Shown piece after piece: positions 35,387 to 43,520 of a stretch of DNA of 64,000 nt (position 1 is its first letter; every line of letters starts with the position of its first letter). A program made the position numbers and the translations under genes. The notes below the pieces were generated by a model. That model saw only the letters and a program-made list of their open reading frames with translations. It was not told the origin of the DNA and ran no database searches. The stretch is from Flavobacteriales bacterium UBA952 (GTDB lineage: Bacteria; Bacteroidota; Bacteroidia; Flavobacteriales_D; Crocinitomicaceae): NCBI GenBank assembly GCA_905182495.1, contig CAJJBU010000018.1, forward strand, positions 60,584 to 124,583, in the 5' to 3' direction.

Positions 35387-35874
35387 GGTTACATTTAATT
35401 CGACATGCAAACGCGGAGGGTTTTGACGCATCAGGAAAAGATTTTAACAGAAGCCTTTCTGAGAAAGGCCTCATTCAATGTGAAAAAACCAAAACCATTT
35501 TAATGAATTTGTCTTTGGGTCCTCAGGAAATAAAAGCATTTTCATCTTCGTCTTTCAGGACCAAAGAGACCGTTGACTTGCTTTTTGACAAGCAATTTAA
35601 TTTTTCGTATCACGATGATCTGTACTTATGCTCAGTTACAAACCTTATGGACTTTATTTGGGAATTGAAAACCCAAAGTGATATCATTCTTGTGGGACAT
35701 AACAGCGGCTTGTCTGATTTAGCTTCTTACTTTACTGCAAAAAACGTTTTCATGAAAACAGGCGCATTACTTTCTATAGAATTCCCGCTTGGGTCTTCTG
35801 AAGAACTCTCGAAGGGTTTAGGTGAAATAAATTACGCATACAGGTGCAATATAGATTCATATCCGATCACTTAA
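35383..35874 (+). CDS. SixA-like phosphohistidine phosphatase
   Basis: 163 residues of the histidine-phosphatase (phosphoglycerate-mutase-like) fold. The catalytic motif is LIRHANAEG (Arg-His near residue 7); KTILM, SSFRTKETVDLL and the second His in ILVGHNSGLSDLA follow. The start is a TTG overlapping the previous stop as TTGA; no ATG precedes the catalytic motif in this frame, so TTG is the only reasonable start. SixA enzymes remove phosphate from histidine, e.g. on PTS proteins or phosphotransfer domains. With the neighbouring CpsB-like enzyme, the operon carries two protein-phosphatase-like genes. The substrate is unknown. Confidence 0.88.
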   Translation: MRLHLIRHANAEGFDASGKDFNRSLSEKGLIQCEKTKTILMNLSLGPQEIKAFSSSSFRTKETVDLLFDKQFNFSYHDDLYLCSVTNLMDFIWELKTQSDIILVGHNSGLSDLASYFTAKNVFMKTGALLSIEFPLGSSEELSKGLGEINYAYRCNIDSYPIT

Positions 35875-35889
35875 TGTGAGATTTAAAAT

Positions 35890-36486
35890 ATGTTAAAAAC
35901 AGAATTAGAGCGTAGATTTGGGGTAGTAAAAACTGTAATGTGGCGCGAGAAGGAATTTTATCTTGTTACTGTTTCGGCTGTTAGAGACTGTCAAGTTTTG
36001 GTAACTAAAGGCCTCCATCATTACGAGATGATAAACCCAAAAGATCAATCAGAAAGTAAGTTTGTAGAATTGTTTTTTTGTCTACCTAATTATTGGTCTG
36101 AAAAAGATCTTCAAAACAATGAATGGGCCTATTCTATTCTGGATCAGTTAATGACCTATGTTGTCGATAATAAAACTTGGTTCGGTGATGGGCACACCTT
36201 GCAAATGAGTCTAAACAAAGGCCCTTTGTCTTGGTCATTGAAACAGTCCCATTGTATGTTGTCGACCCCTATTTTATTGCGAGAAGAATTAACAACGATA
36301 AATTTAGAAAACAAACAGGTTTCATTTTTATCAATCGTGCCTTTATTCCGTCAGGAATTCCAATACAAACAGGCATATGGGACAAACATGCTTCTTGAGT
36401 TACTTGAACAGCATCAGGTCACGGAGAGACTCGATGGTTTTAGAACCAATTTGGCCAAATCACGTTGGAGGAGAATTTTCGGATAA
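35890..36486 (+). CDS. Suppressor-of-fused (SUFU) domain protein
   Basis: 198 residues, cytoplasmic by sequence (no signal or membrane segment). The pattern ELFFCLPNYWS...WAYSILDQLMTYVV..KTWFGDGHTLQMS, followed by VSFLSIVPLFRQEFQYKQAYG, matches bacterial SUFU-domain proteins, where the TWFGxGHT motif is the clearest mark. The role of bacterial SUFU proteins is poorly known; some act as immunity proteins to polymorphic toxins, but no toxin gene is adjacent. It starts 15 bases after the SixA-like gene and ends with a TAATG overlap to the transporter. Confidence 0.75.
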   Translation: MLKTELERRFGVVKTVMWREKEFYLVTVSAVRDCQVLVTKGLHHYEMINPKDQSESKFVELFFCLPNYWSEKDLQNNEWAYSILDQLMTYVVDNKTWFGDGHTLQMSLNKGPLSWSLKQSHCMLSTPILLREELTTINLENKQVSFLSIVPLFRQEFQYKQAYGTNMLLELLEQHQVTERLDGFRTNLAKSRWRRIFG

Positions 36487-37403
36487 TGAAGGACACTCAT
36501 TATAGAGCACATATCGCTTTATTCTTTGTTAATGTTCTATATGGAGCGGGACACCTTATAGCAAAAGGAGTTATGCCTGCATTCTTATCCCCATCGGTTT
36601 TTATCTTTCTGAGGGTGAGTGGGGCAGTTGTCTTTTTTTGGACGATTTCTCTTTTACTTCGAAAGACAAAGATTCAAAAGAATGATATTCCTAGGTTTAT
36701 CGTTTGTGGGATATTTGGTGTCGCTATGAATCAGTTGTTCTTCTTTCATGGTTTAAACCTTTCCTCATCTATCAACTCTGGGATCATTATGAGTATGAAT
36801 CCCATTATGGTAGCCATTCTTTCGTTTTTTCTACTTAAAGAAAAGCCAACGCTATTAAGAACATGCGGAATTCTTATTGGTGCAACGGGCGCTGTGTTAC
36901 TTACATTACAAGGGTCCACTCAAGCAGGGGAGTCTGTTTTAGGAGATGTTTTCCTCTTCATCAATGCAATTTGTTATGCATTTTATTTGGTACTTGTTAA
37001 ACCCCTAATGTCTAAATACGCACCTATTACTGTGATTACTTGGGTATTTACTTTTGGGTTATTTTTTGTCTGCATATTCCCATCGACGATTCCTGATTTA
37101 ATCGAAACTAATTTCTTGAACTTTCCAATGGGTATCTATTTGAAGATTTTATATATCGTGGTTGGTGTTACATTTTTAACCTATCTATTGACCATCTATG
37201 GTTTGAAGTATCTAAGTCCTACCATTTCAAGTTCCTATATTTATTTCCAACCCGTTCTCGTCGTTGTCTTTGCTTTCTTGTTTTCTTACCTTCATTGGTC
37301 GGCTGATTATACGGATACAATTACATTACAGAAAATGACGTTTATGTTCTTAATATTTACAGGCGTATATTTGACTTCAATATCTTCAAAGAAAACCGCA
37401 TGA
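36486..37403 (+). CDS. EamA-family (DMT) transporter
   Basis: 305 residues from the ATG at 36486, which overlaps the previous stop by one base; a TTG further upstream would be less natural. About ten membrane helices are arranged as two EamA repeats: the first contains LYGAGHLIAKGVMPAFLSPSV and INSGIIMSMNPIMVAILSFFLLKE, the second ICYAFYLVLVKPLMSKYAP and ISSSYIYFQPVLVVVFAFLF. Members move metabolites across the inner membrane, usually as exporters. The substrate cannot be inferred from the neighbours. The stop overlaps the peptidase start by ATGA. Confidence 0.9.
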   Translation: MKDTHYRAHIALFFVNVLYGAGHLIAKGVMPAFLSPSVFIFLRVSGAVVFFWTISLLLRKTKIQKNDIPRFIVCGIFGVAMNQLFFFHGLNLSSSINSGIIMSMNPIMVAILSFFLLKEKPTLLRTCGILIGATGAVLLTLQGSTQAGESVLGDVFLFINAICYAFYLVLVKPLMSKYAPITVITWVFTFGLFFVCIFPSTIPDLIETNFLNFPMGIYLKILYIVVGVTFLTYLLTIYGLKYLSPTISSSYIYFQPVLVVVFAFLFSYLHWSADYTDTITLQKMTFMFLIFTGVYLTSISSKKTA

Positions 37404-40177
37404 AAAACAGTTTAATTCTTTCTTTTATCTTTTGTGTCTTATTGGCGAATTTTTATGCTCAAAAAAGAAAAATTGGAGAGCAGGACTACCGAAGTTGGAA
37501 CAAACTATCGATGTCAAAATTATCTAAAGATGCATCTTTAATTAGCTATCAATCCGAACCCATTGAAGGTGATGGGCAATTGTACATTTACCAAAATAGC
37601 ATTGGACAACTAGATTCATTTAGTAGGGGAGAAGGCCTTTCTTTTAGTGCAGATAACTCCTTAGCCATTTTTAAAATAAAACCGGGTTTCGACACGCTGA
37701 GAGCCTTAAAGTTTAAAAAGGTTAAAAAGAACAAATGGCCACTAGATTCGCTTTGTATTATTGAATTTAAAACCAATAAGACGATTAAGATTGCTGGTTT
37801 AAAGAAATATATACTTTCTGAAAAGGGAAACACCATATGTTATCTGTCACAGCAAAATAAGTCAAAAAAAAAGAAAAGTTGGATTGCCTCATTATCGAAG
37901 CTAAAAAGTGATAAAAAGACAAATATTTTAAAGGTTTTCACGTCGTATCCGAATCTTTTTTTAGAGCTTAATGATGTTGTTGATTTTAAACTTTCGATCG
38001 ATGGAAATAGGCTTGGTATTCTTCAGAAAATCGTCGTAAATAAAGAGACAAATTACAAAGTCATTATTTATGATTTAAGATCGATTAATCCTGTGCGAGA
38101 ATTTGATGTCGCTCAACGATTTAAGCTTTCTGGCTGGAGTGATTCGGGTGATAAATTCGCCTTTTTTCAGATACAGGACACAAGTATTGAAAATCACGAA
38201 CTGCATGTTTATGATTTGACATCGAATAAATCAACTATAATAGGAGCAACCTTGTTAGAAAATATGTTTGGGGATAGCCTACCTTCAGTCCATCAAGGTC
38301 CATTGTTTTCAAAGGATGAAGATTATATGGTTTTCGGGGTTACAAAGACTTTAGTAAAAGAACCTGAAGATTCATTAATGGATGACGAGAAAGTAAGTGT
38401 CGATGTTTGGCATTATTTAGATGCTAAAATTCAGCCCCAGCAATTAAAAGAGCTTAAGAGCCTAAAGAAAAAATCTGATTGGTTTATTTATTCATTCAAG
38501 AACTCGAAATTCCAGAAGCTAAATAATGACACCCTACAGATGAGGTTTAGTGATAAATTTGAATCCATGTATCAGTTATCCTATTCAAACGAGTTATATG
38601 CCGTCGCTTCTCAGTGGTCGTATCCATGGCCTAAAGACATCTATAGAGTGGATTTAAAGACCGCTGAAAAAAAGTTGTTAATGAAGAATGTGCACTATGG
38701 GGGTGAGCTGTCTCCTGATGGTTCCATTTACACTTTCTTTAATCCTGAAAAAGGCCAGCGAATGGCTTTCCGCATACCTACTATGGATACTATTTGTTTA
38801 ACCTGTCAAACGGATTCAGTCAAATGGAGTCGCGACAACAACGGACTACCAGCTCTTGCAGGTCCTTTAGAGAGCTATGGTTTTTCAAGGTCAATGCGTT
38901 ATTATTTTCAATCTGAGAGAGACATATGGTACTATGATTTCGTAACCGACACCTTAATTTGCCTCAGTGGGTTTGAAGGACACTCTAGAAACATAAAGCT
39001 TTCTTTAAGAAAAAAGCACACTGACAGCGCCTATATTTATATTACAGACACTTATGTTCAAGGGTTTAACAAGTCTAATAAAGGAATGCATGTCTTTGCT
39101 TGGTTAAAGCATGGGAATCATTTAGATCTTGTTGAGTATTTAAATTCTCCACATCAATTGGTTGAGCTCAAATGGTCAGAGGACGGCAATAAAACGCTTT
39201 TGCGAAAGAGCTCTGTTAAAGAGTATCCTGACCTCTATCTGTCTGATTCGGAATTTAAAACCTTTGAACGCATGTCTCAAATAAATCCCCAACAAGCCGA
39301 GCTAAATTGGTCAACAGTTGAGCTTGTTTCATGGATGAGCTATGATTCATTAGCTCTCGAGGGATTGGTCTATCTTCCCGAATCATATGATTCCACGAAA
39401 GCATATCCATTGCTCGTTTATTACTATGAGCTCAATTCTGACAACCTTCATCGATACCGTTCTCCGCGACCTTCCGCAAGCATCATTAACCCCGTAGAAT
39501 GCGCATCGAATGGTTATGTCGTGTTTGTCCCTGATATCCGATACAAAGAAGGCTACCCTGCCAGATCTGCCTATGATGCCGTCATGAGTGGAACAGATTT
39601 TTTACTAAAGCACTTCTCCATAGACTCATCAAAAATGGGGCTTCAGGGCCAGAGCTGGGGAGGCTATCAAACCGCCCAACTTATCACTATGACCAAACGA
39701 TATGCTGCGGCAATGGCAGGTGCTCCAGTGAGTAATATGTTTTCGGCTTATGGAGGTATTCGATGGGGGTCCGGTATCAATAGGCAATTTCAGTATGAAG
39801 CCACCCAAAGTAGAATTGGAAAAACGATTTGGGAAGCTCCAGAATTATATTATGAAAACTCACCTATATTTCATTTGCCTAAAGTTGAAACACCTTTGCT
39901 TATTATGCATAATGATGAAGATGGCGCTGTTCCTTGGTACCAGGGTATTGAAATGTACAACGGAATGCGCAGGCTTGGTAAACCTTGCTGGATGTTGGTT
40001 TATAATAAGGATGGTCATAACCTAAGAAAACTCCCAAATAAATTTGATCTAAGTATTCGGATGAATCAATTTTTTGATCACTACTTGAAAGGTGAACCAA
40101 TGCCGGTATGGATGCGAAGTGGGATACCTGCGATTTTAAAAGGAAAAAACACAGGTTATGGTTTTAGTGAGAATTAA
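37400..40177 (+). CDS. Exported prolyl-oligopeptidase-family (S9) serine peptidase
   Basis: 925 residues with a signal peptide (LILSFIFCVLLANFYAQ). A long N-terminal beta-propeller-like region (~40-620) precedes the alpha/beta-hydrolase domain. The catalytic triad is visible: Ser in LQGQSWGGYQ (about residue 750), Asp in MHNDEDGAVPWYQG (~840) and His in YNKDGHNLRKLP (~872). The family cleaves short peptides, often after proline or as dipeptidyl peptidases; specificity is open. It is expected in the periplasm, as no T9SS tail is present. It overlaps the eamA-like gene by four bases and is co-transcribed with the sugar operon by spacing. Confidence 0.92.
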   Translation: MKNSLILSFIFCVLLANFYAQKRKIGEQDYRSWNKLSMSKLSKDASLISYQSEPIEGDGQLYIYQNSIGQLDSFSRGEGLSFSADNSLAIFKIKPGFDTLRALKFKKVKKNKWPLDSLCIIEFKTNKTIKIAGLKKYILSEKGNTICYLSQQNKSKKKKSWIASLSKLKSDKKTNILKVFTSYPNLFLELNDVVDFKLSIDGNRLGILQKIVVNKETNYKVIIYDLRSINPVREFDVAQRFKLSGWSDSGDKFAFFQIQDTSIENHELHVYDLTSNKSTIIGATLLENMFGDSLPSVHQGPLFSKDEDYMVFGVTKTLVKEPEDSLMDDEKVSVDVWHYLDAKIQPQQLKELKSLKKKSDWFIYSFKNSKFQKLNNDTLQMRFSDKFESMYQLSYSNELYAVASQWSYPWPKDIYRVDLKTAEKKLLMKNVHYGGELSPDGSIYTFFNPEKGQRMAFRIPTMDTICLTCQTDSVKWSRDNNGLPALAGPLESYGFSRSMRYYFQSERDIWYYDFVTDTLICLSGFEGHSRNIKLSLRKKHTDSAYIYITDTYVQGFNKSNKGMHVFAWLKHGNHLDLVEYLNSPHQLVELKWSEDGNKTLLRKSSVKEYPDLYLSDSEFKTFERMSQINPQQAELNWSTVELVSWMSYDSLALEGLVYLPESYDSTKAYPLLVYYYELNSDNLHRYRSPRPSASIINPVECASNGYVVFVPDIRYKEGYPARSAYDAVMSGTDFLLKHFSIDSSKMGLQGQSWGGYQTAQLITMTKRYAAAMAGAPVSNMFSAYGGIRWGSGINRQFQYEATQSRIGKTIWEAPELYYENSPIFHLPKVETPLLIMHNDEDGAVPWYQGIEMYNGMRRLGKPCWMLVYNKDGHNLRKLPNKFDLSIRMNQFFDHYLKGEPMPVWMRSGIPAILKGKNTGYGFSEN

Positions 40178-40508
40178 GATACTTATTGTTTCTTTTTGTG
40201 TTGTGGTGGTAAGCATAGGTGTCTTGAGTCTAATGCCCCCAAGATCAAATATTGAACTAGGGGATCATGATAAAATCAATCACTTTATAGCTTATCTTGT
40301 TCTTTCTTTTAATTGGTCCTTGATAAACATGAAGGGCACTCTGTTTTGGAAGGGTTTATGCGCCTGTATCGCCTATGGGTTACTTCTTGAATTCTTACAA
40401 GGGTTTGTTCCTGGAAGAGATCCTTCATGGGCTGATGCCTTAGCGAATACAGGTGGTGTTCTCATAGGGTTAGTCCTTTTTTTTATCTTTAAAAGGATTT
40501 CAAAATAA
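40158..40508 (+). CDS. VanZ-like small membrane protein
   Basis: 116 residues with about four membrane helices. DKINHFIAYLVLSFNWSL, then LLLEFLQGFVPGRDPSWADALANTGG and a last helix GVLIGLVLFFIF match the VanZ-like family, in which the conserved D.(x)HF and E.Q.F.PGR.....D...N..G residues are seen. The name comes from a teicoplanin-resistance accessory gene; the molecular role is unknown, and resistance should not be assumed. The ATG lies 20 bases inside the end of the peptidase gene; a GTG nine bases later is an alternative start. It is the last gene of the long plus-strand run. Confidence 0.85.
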   Translation: MVLVRIKILIVSFCVVVVSIGVLSLMPPRSNIELGDHDKINHFIAYLVLSFNWSLINMKGTLFWKGLCACIAYGLLLEFLQGFVPGRDPSWADALANTGGVLIGLVLFFIFKRISK

Positions 40509-40586
40509 TTGTGTTCTTTATTGTATTCCAAAACACCCAAGCTAGACAACCATGTACTGATCATCTGGCAAAGGGATTTGCAATTC

Positions 40587-41348
40587 TTAAGGATCCATGT
40601 TTTTATCCTCAGAAGATTCACTCTTGATATGATATACGATTTTAAGTTCCTGTTCTTGTTCGGCTTTTCTTTCGGCTTCTGCCCTCACTTTTTGCCAATA
40701 CATTCCTTCAAGATCAGGAGGTTCGATACCTAGTTCTTTTTCTATTTCATAGATGTATTTAGGGCGCTGTGGCCCTTGTTTTCTGTATATGAAACCTAAA
40801 ATGGTCCCCACGATAAATCCCATGAAATGCCCTTCCCAAGATATTTTAGGAGAAATAGGAAGTATTCCCCAAATCAAACTGCCGTAAACAAACACAATAA
40901 ACAGCGAAAGTGCCTGAAGGGGCCTATATTTCCTCAGAGTACCTGAGGTAAAGAGAAAGGCAACCAGACTATAGATTACGCCACTCATACCGATATGAAA
41001 AGCACCTCTATTTACTGCAAATAACCAAACGCCTACACCAGTAAAAATCCAACTGAATATCAATACTCGAAATGCAATTTCCTTATAGAAGTAGAATAAC
41101 AGGGTGGTAAGTAAGAATGTGGGTATGGAGTTGTTGAATATGTGATTGAAATTTTCGCTTGAATGAATGAGAGGCATGAATAGGATACCTTTTAAACCGG
41201 AGAGATCATTGGGTAAAACGCCTAATTTGTAAAATTGAAATAAAAAAAGTGAATCCCCCCAAAAGACAAGCCATATCGTTACCAGAAGAAACATGGCGGG
41301 AAGCATGGCGACACCGAAGTTTTTATCAAAATGGTTATTGCGGCTCAT
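40587..41348 (-). CDS. Rhomboid-family intramembrane serine protease
   Basis: 253 residues with six or so membrane helices. The catalytic serine is in the HIGMSGVIYSLVAF segment (GxSG motif, about residue 120) and the catalytic histidine in WEGHFMGFIVG (about 174). The oxyanion-hole HxxxN is represented by FNHIFNNSIP. Rhomboids cut single-pass membrane proteins within the bilayer. A charged cytoplasmic tail (~205-253, with AEAERKAEQEQEL) follows the last helix. It converges with the VanZ-like gene (78-base gap, no terminator recognised) and diverges from the DUF2480 gene. Confidence 0.9.
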   Translation of the reverse strand: MSRNNHFDKNFGVAMLPAMFLLVTIWLVFWGDSLFLFQFYKLGVLPNDLSGLKGILFMPLIHSSENFNHIFNNSIPTFLLTTLLFYFYKEIAFRVLIFSWIFTGVGVWLFAVNRGAFHIGMSGVIYSLVAFLFTSGTLRKYRPLQALSLFIVFVYGSLIWGILPISPKISWEGHFMGFIVGTILGFIYRKQGPQRPKYIYEIEKELGIEPPDLEGMYWQKVRAEAERKAEQEQELKIVYHIKSESSEDKNMDP

Positions 41349-41445
41349 GTCTGTTCGTAGTCAAAGAGCATGCCTGAGTGATTTTCATGACAGAATGTCA
41401 ATTTCACAATCGAATTATCAATGTGATGTTGTAAATTTGTGGGGC

Positions 41446-41952
41446 ATGGAACTTAGAAATAAAGTTAAGGAAAGTAGTTTGATTCAAATGGATCTAGCTA
41501 ATTTTAAGCCAATGATTCCGGTAATACCTATTGATTTGTCAAGTCAATTATGGAAAGGGTTGGTACTTAAAGAAAAAGATTTTAGAATTTGGATCAAAGA
41601 AAACGATTGGTTGTCGTATAAAAACAAGGGGGTGTATATATTTTGTTCTACAGAGGCAATCATACCAACCTGGGCTTATATGCTTGTAACTTCTCAACTT
41701 ATCGGAATTGCTGACACTTTCGTGATTGGAGATGAATTGGCACTTCAAAAATCTATGATACTTAAGAATATACACGCTTTAAATTTGGAAGAATTCAAAG
41801 ATGAAAGAGTGATTATTAAGGGCTGTTCAGATATTCAAGAACCGGAGTTTGCTATGTCGGAATTACTAGCGTTTTTACAGCCCCATGTAAAGTCAATTAT
41901 GTATGGGGAGCCTTGTTCTACAGTTCCTATTTTTAAGCGTAAAAAGCTTTAA
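41446..41952 (+). CDS. DUF2480 family protein
   Basis: 168 residues from the ATG at 41446. The frame is open from 41293, but that part overlaps the divergent rhomboid gene and lacks family similarity. The family pattern begins at NKVKESSLIQMDLANF and continues through GLVLKEKDFRIWIKENDW, CSTEAIIPTWAYMLV, ERVIIKGCSD and the ending MYGEPCSTVPIFK. DUF2480 is found in Bacteroidota and has no known function. A TAAATTTG box (41432-41439) ends only six bases before this ATG. It lies nine bases before aroC and is probably co-transcribed. Confidence 0.85.
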   Translation: MELRNKVKESSLIQMDLANFKPMIPVIPIDLSSQLWKGLVLKEKDFRIWIKENDWLSYKNKGVYIFCSTEAIIPTWAYMLVTSQLIGIADTFVIGDELALQKSMILKNIHALNLEEFKDERVIIKGCSDIQEPEFAMSELLAFLQPHVKSIMYGEPCSTVPIFKRKKL

Positions 41953-41961
41953 TTTTGTAAT

Positions 41962-43029
41962 ATGGCTGGATCATCATTTGGAACCCTTTTTAAATTAAGC
42001 ACTTTTGGAGAATCTCATGGAGTGTCAATGGGTGGTATCATTGATGGCTGCCCTTCAGGTATATCATTGGATATAGCACAGATCCAAGCGGACCTGAATA
42101 AAAGGAAGCCCGGTCAAAACAACCTTGTTTCTGAACGTAAAGAATCCGACGAAATTCAGATTTTATCTGGTTTATTTGAGGGTAAGACGACAGGGACCCC
42201 AATTGGTTTTACAATTCAAAATAAAGACCACCTTTCTGCAGATTATTCGCATTTAAAAGAGGCCTATAGGCCTTCTCACGCTGATTTTACTTATGAGAAG
42301 AAATATGGAATTAGAGATTATCGTGGAGGAGGAAGGTCTAGTGCTCGTGAAACGGTCTGTCGGGTTGTGGCTGGTTCTATTGCAAAGCAAATATTAAACA
42401 AGCTAGGCGTACAGTTTTCAACTTACGTTAAACAGATCGGTGGGATTGAGCTTTCAAGCAACGTTTTTTTTAAGCAAGACGCCATAGAAGCTTCTCTTTT
42501 ACGCTGTCCTGATCCGTCGATATCGGAACAAATGGAAAGCGCAATATTGGAATGTAAAGCAGAGGGGGATACCTTGGGCGGTATTATCCAATGTGTGATA
42601 GTAGGTGTGCCAGCCGGTCTAGGAGAACCAGTTTTCGATAAACTTCATGCGGACCTAGGAAAGGCAATGTTGTCTATTAATGCCGTTAAGGGATTTGAGT
42701 ATGGGTCTGGGTTTTCTTCAGTGAAGATGAAAGGAAGTGAGCATAATGATTCTTTTGAATCTTCAGGCGCTACAAAAACAAATTTCTCAGGAGGCGTTCA
42801 AGGCGGTATTTCTAATGGAATGCCTATTGTTTTCAGGGTCGCTTTTAAACCCGTTGCTACCCTTATGAAGTCACAAGAAACGATCAATAACAAAGGGGAA
42901 GAGATTCTCCTTGAGGGTAAGGGAAGACACGACGTTTGTGTGGTTCCTCGGGCCGTGCCGATTGTAGAGGCTATGGCTGCGCTTACCATCTTAGATCATT
43001 ATTTGAGACAAAAGGCAAATCAATTATAA
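41962..43029 (+). CDS. aroC: Chorismate synthase
   Basis: 355 residues. Family signatures are present: [15 protein letters not shown] at the N-terminus, [29 protein letters not shown] (a conserved basic and histidine-rich segment; here shown as [15 protein letters not shown] and [14 protein letters not shown]), and [18 protein letters not shown] near the C-terminus. The enzyme makes chorismate from EPSP using reduced FMN, the last step of the shikimate pathway, in the cytoplasm. No other aro gene is near. A TAnnTTTG box (TAATTTTG, 41950-41957) overlaps the DUF2480 stop and ends four bases before the aroC ATG, so it is either chance or a promoter for a nearly leaderless message. Confidence 0.96.
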   Translation: MAGSSFGTLFKLSTFGESHGVSMGGIIDGCPSGISLDIAQIQADLNKRKPGQNNLVSERKESDEIQILSGLFEGKTTGTPIGFTIQNKDHLSADYSHLKEAYRPSHADFTYEKKYGIRDYRGGGRSSARETVCRVVAGSIAKQILNKLGVQFSTYVKQIGGIELSSNVFFKQDAIEASLLRCPDPSISEQMESAILECKAEGDTLGGIIQCVIVGVPAGLGEPVFDKLHADLGKAMLSINAVKGFEYGSGFSSVKMKGSEHNDSFESSGATKTNFSGGVQGGISNGMPIVFRVAFKPVATLMKSQETINNKGEEILLEGKGRHDVCVVPRAVPIVEAMAALTILDHYLRQKANQL

Positions 43030-43039
43030 AACATTATTC

Positions 43040-43510
43040 ATGATACAACGTGTTCAAACTGTTTATTTATTTCTTGCCATACTTTGTTTAGGTGCTACCT
43101 GTACAGGTATGGAATTTTTACGTTTCACGCAGGCCTCAGAGAGTTTTTCTTTCTCTGTTTTTGGAATCCAGGCAATACATGGTTCTTCAACTGAGGTTTA
43201 TAAAAGTATTCCAATTTACCTTTCCATCATCGGTATTTGTCTCTTTCTATTTATGACCTTAATGAGTTATAAGAATATAGGCCGACAGCTTCAGTGGGCA
43301 AGGAGATTGACTTTTTTATACTTTGTATTAATCATCTCAGCAATTGTTTTTTATTACGCCGGAGGCACACTGTTTTTCGATGGCTCTTATGAAAAAGAAC
43401 TAGGCTTAGGATATGCCCTTTTGGTCGTTGGTTTCCCTTTTTGCTTTCTAGCACAATTAGGAATCAAAAAAGACAAGAAATTATTAGACTCTTTAAATAG
43501 ATTGCGCTAA
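43040..43510 (+). CDS. DUF4293 family membrane protein
   Basis: 156 residues with four membrane helices (VYLFLAILCLGATCTG; IPIYLSIIGICLFLFMTLM; LTFLYFVLIISAIVFYYAGG; YALLVVGFPFCFLAQLGI) and the family's opening MIQRVQTVYLFLA and ending KKLLDSLNRLR. DUF4293 is a Bacteroidota family without known function. It starts ten bases after aroC, so it probably belongs to the DUF2480-aroC unit. It ends ten bases from the convergent collagen-like gene. Confidence 0.85.
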   Translation: MIQRVQTVYLFLAILCLGATCTGMEFLRFTQASESFSFSVFGIQAIHGSSTEVYKSIPIYLSIIGICLFLFMTLMSYKNIGRQLQWARRLTFLYFVLIISAIVFYYAGGTLFFDGSYEKELGLGYALLVVGFPFCFLAQLGIKKDKKLLDSLNRLR

Positions 43511-43520
43511 CAGGGTTCTG

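Noticed and set aside
40158..40508. Glycopeptide-resistance gene cluster suggested by the VanZ-like gene
   Set aside because: No vanH, vanA, vanX or regulator genes are near; VanZ-like proteins are widespread and their role is general or unknown.
41293..41445. Longer N-terminus for the DUF2480 protein
   Set aside because: It would overlap the start of the divergent rhomboid gene, has no family similarity, and lies upstream of a promoter box at 41432.
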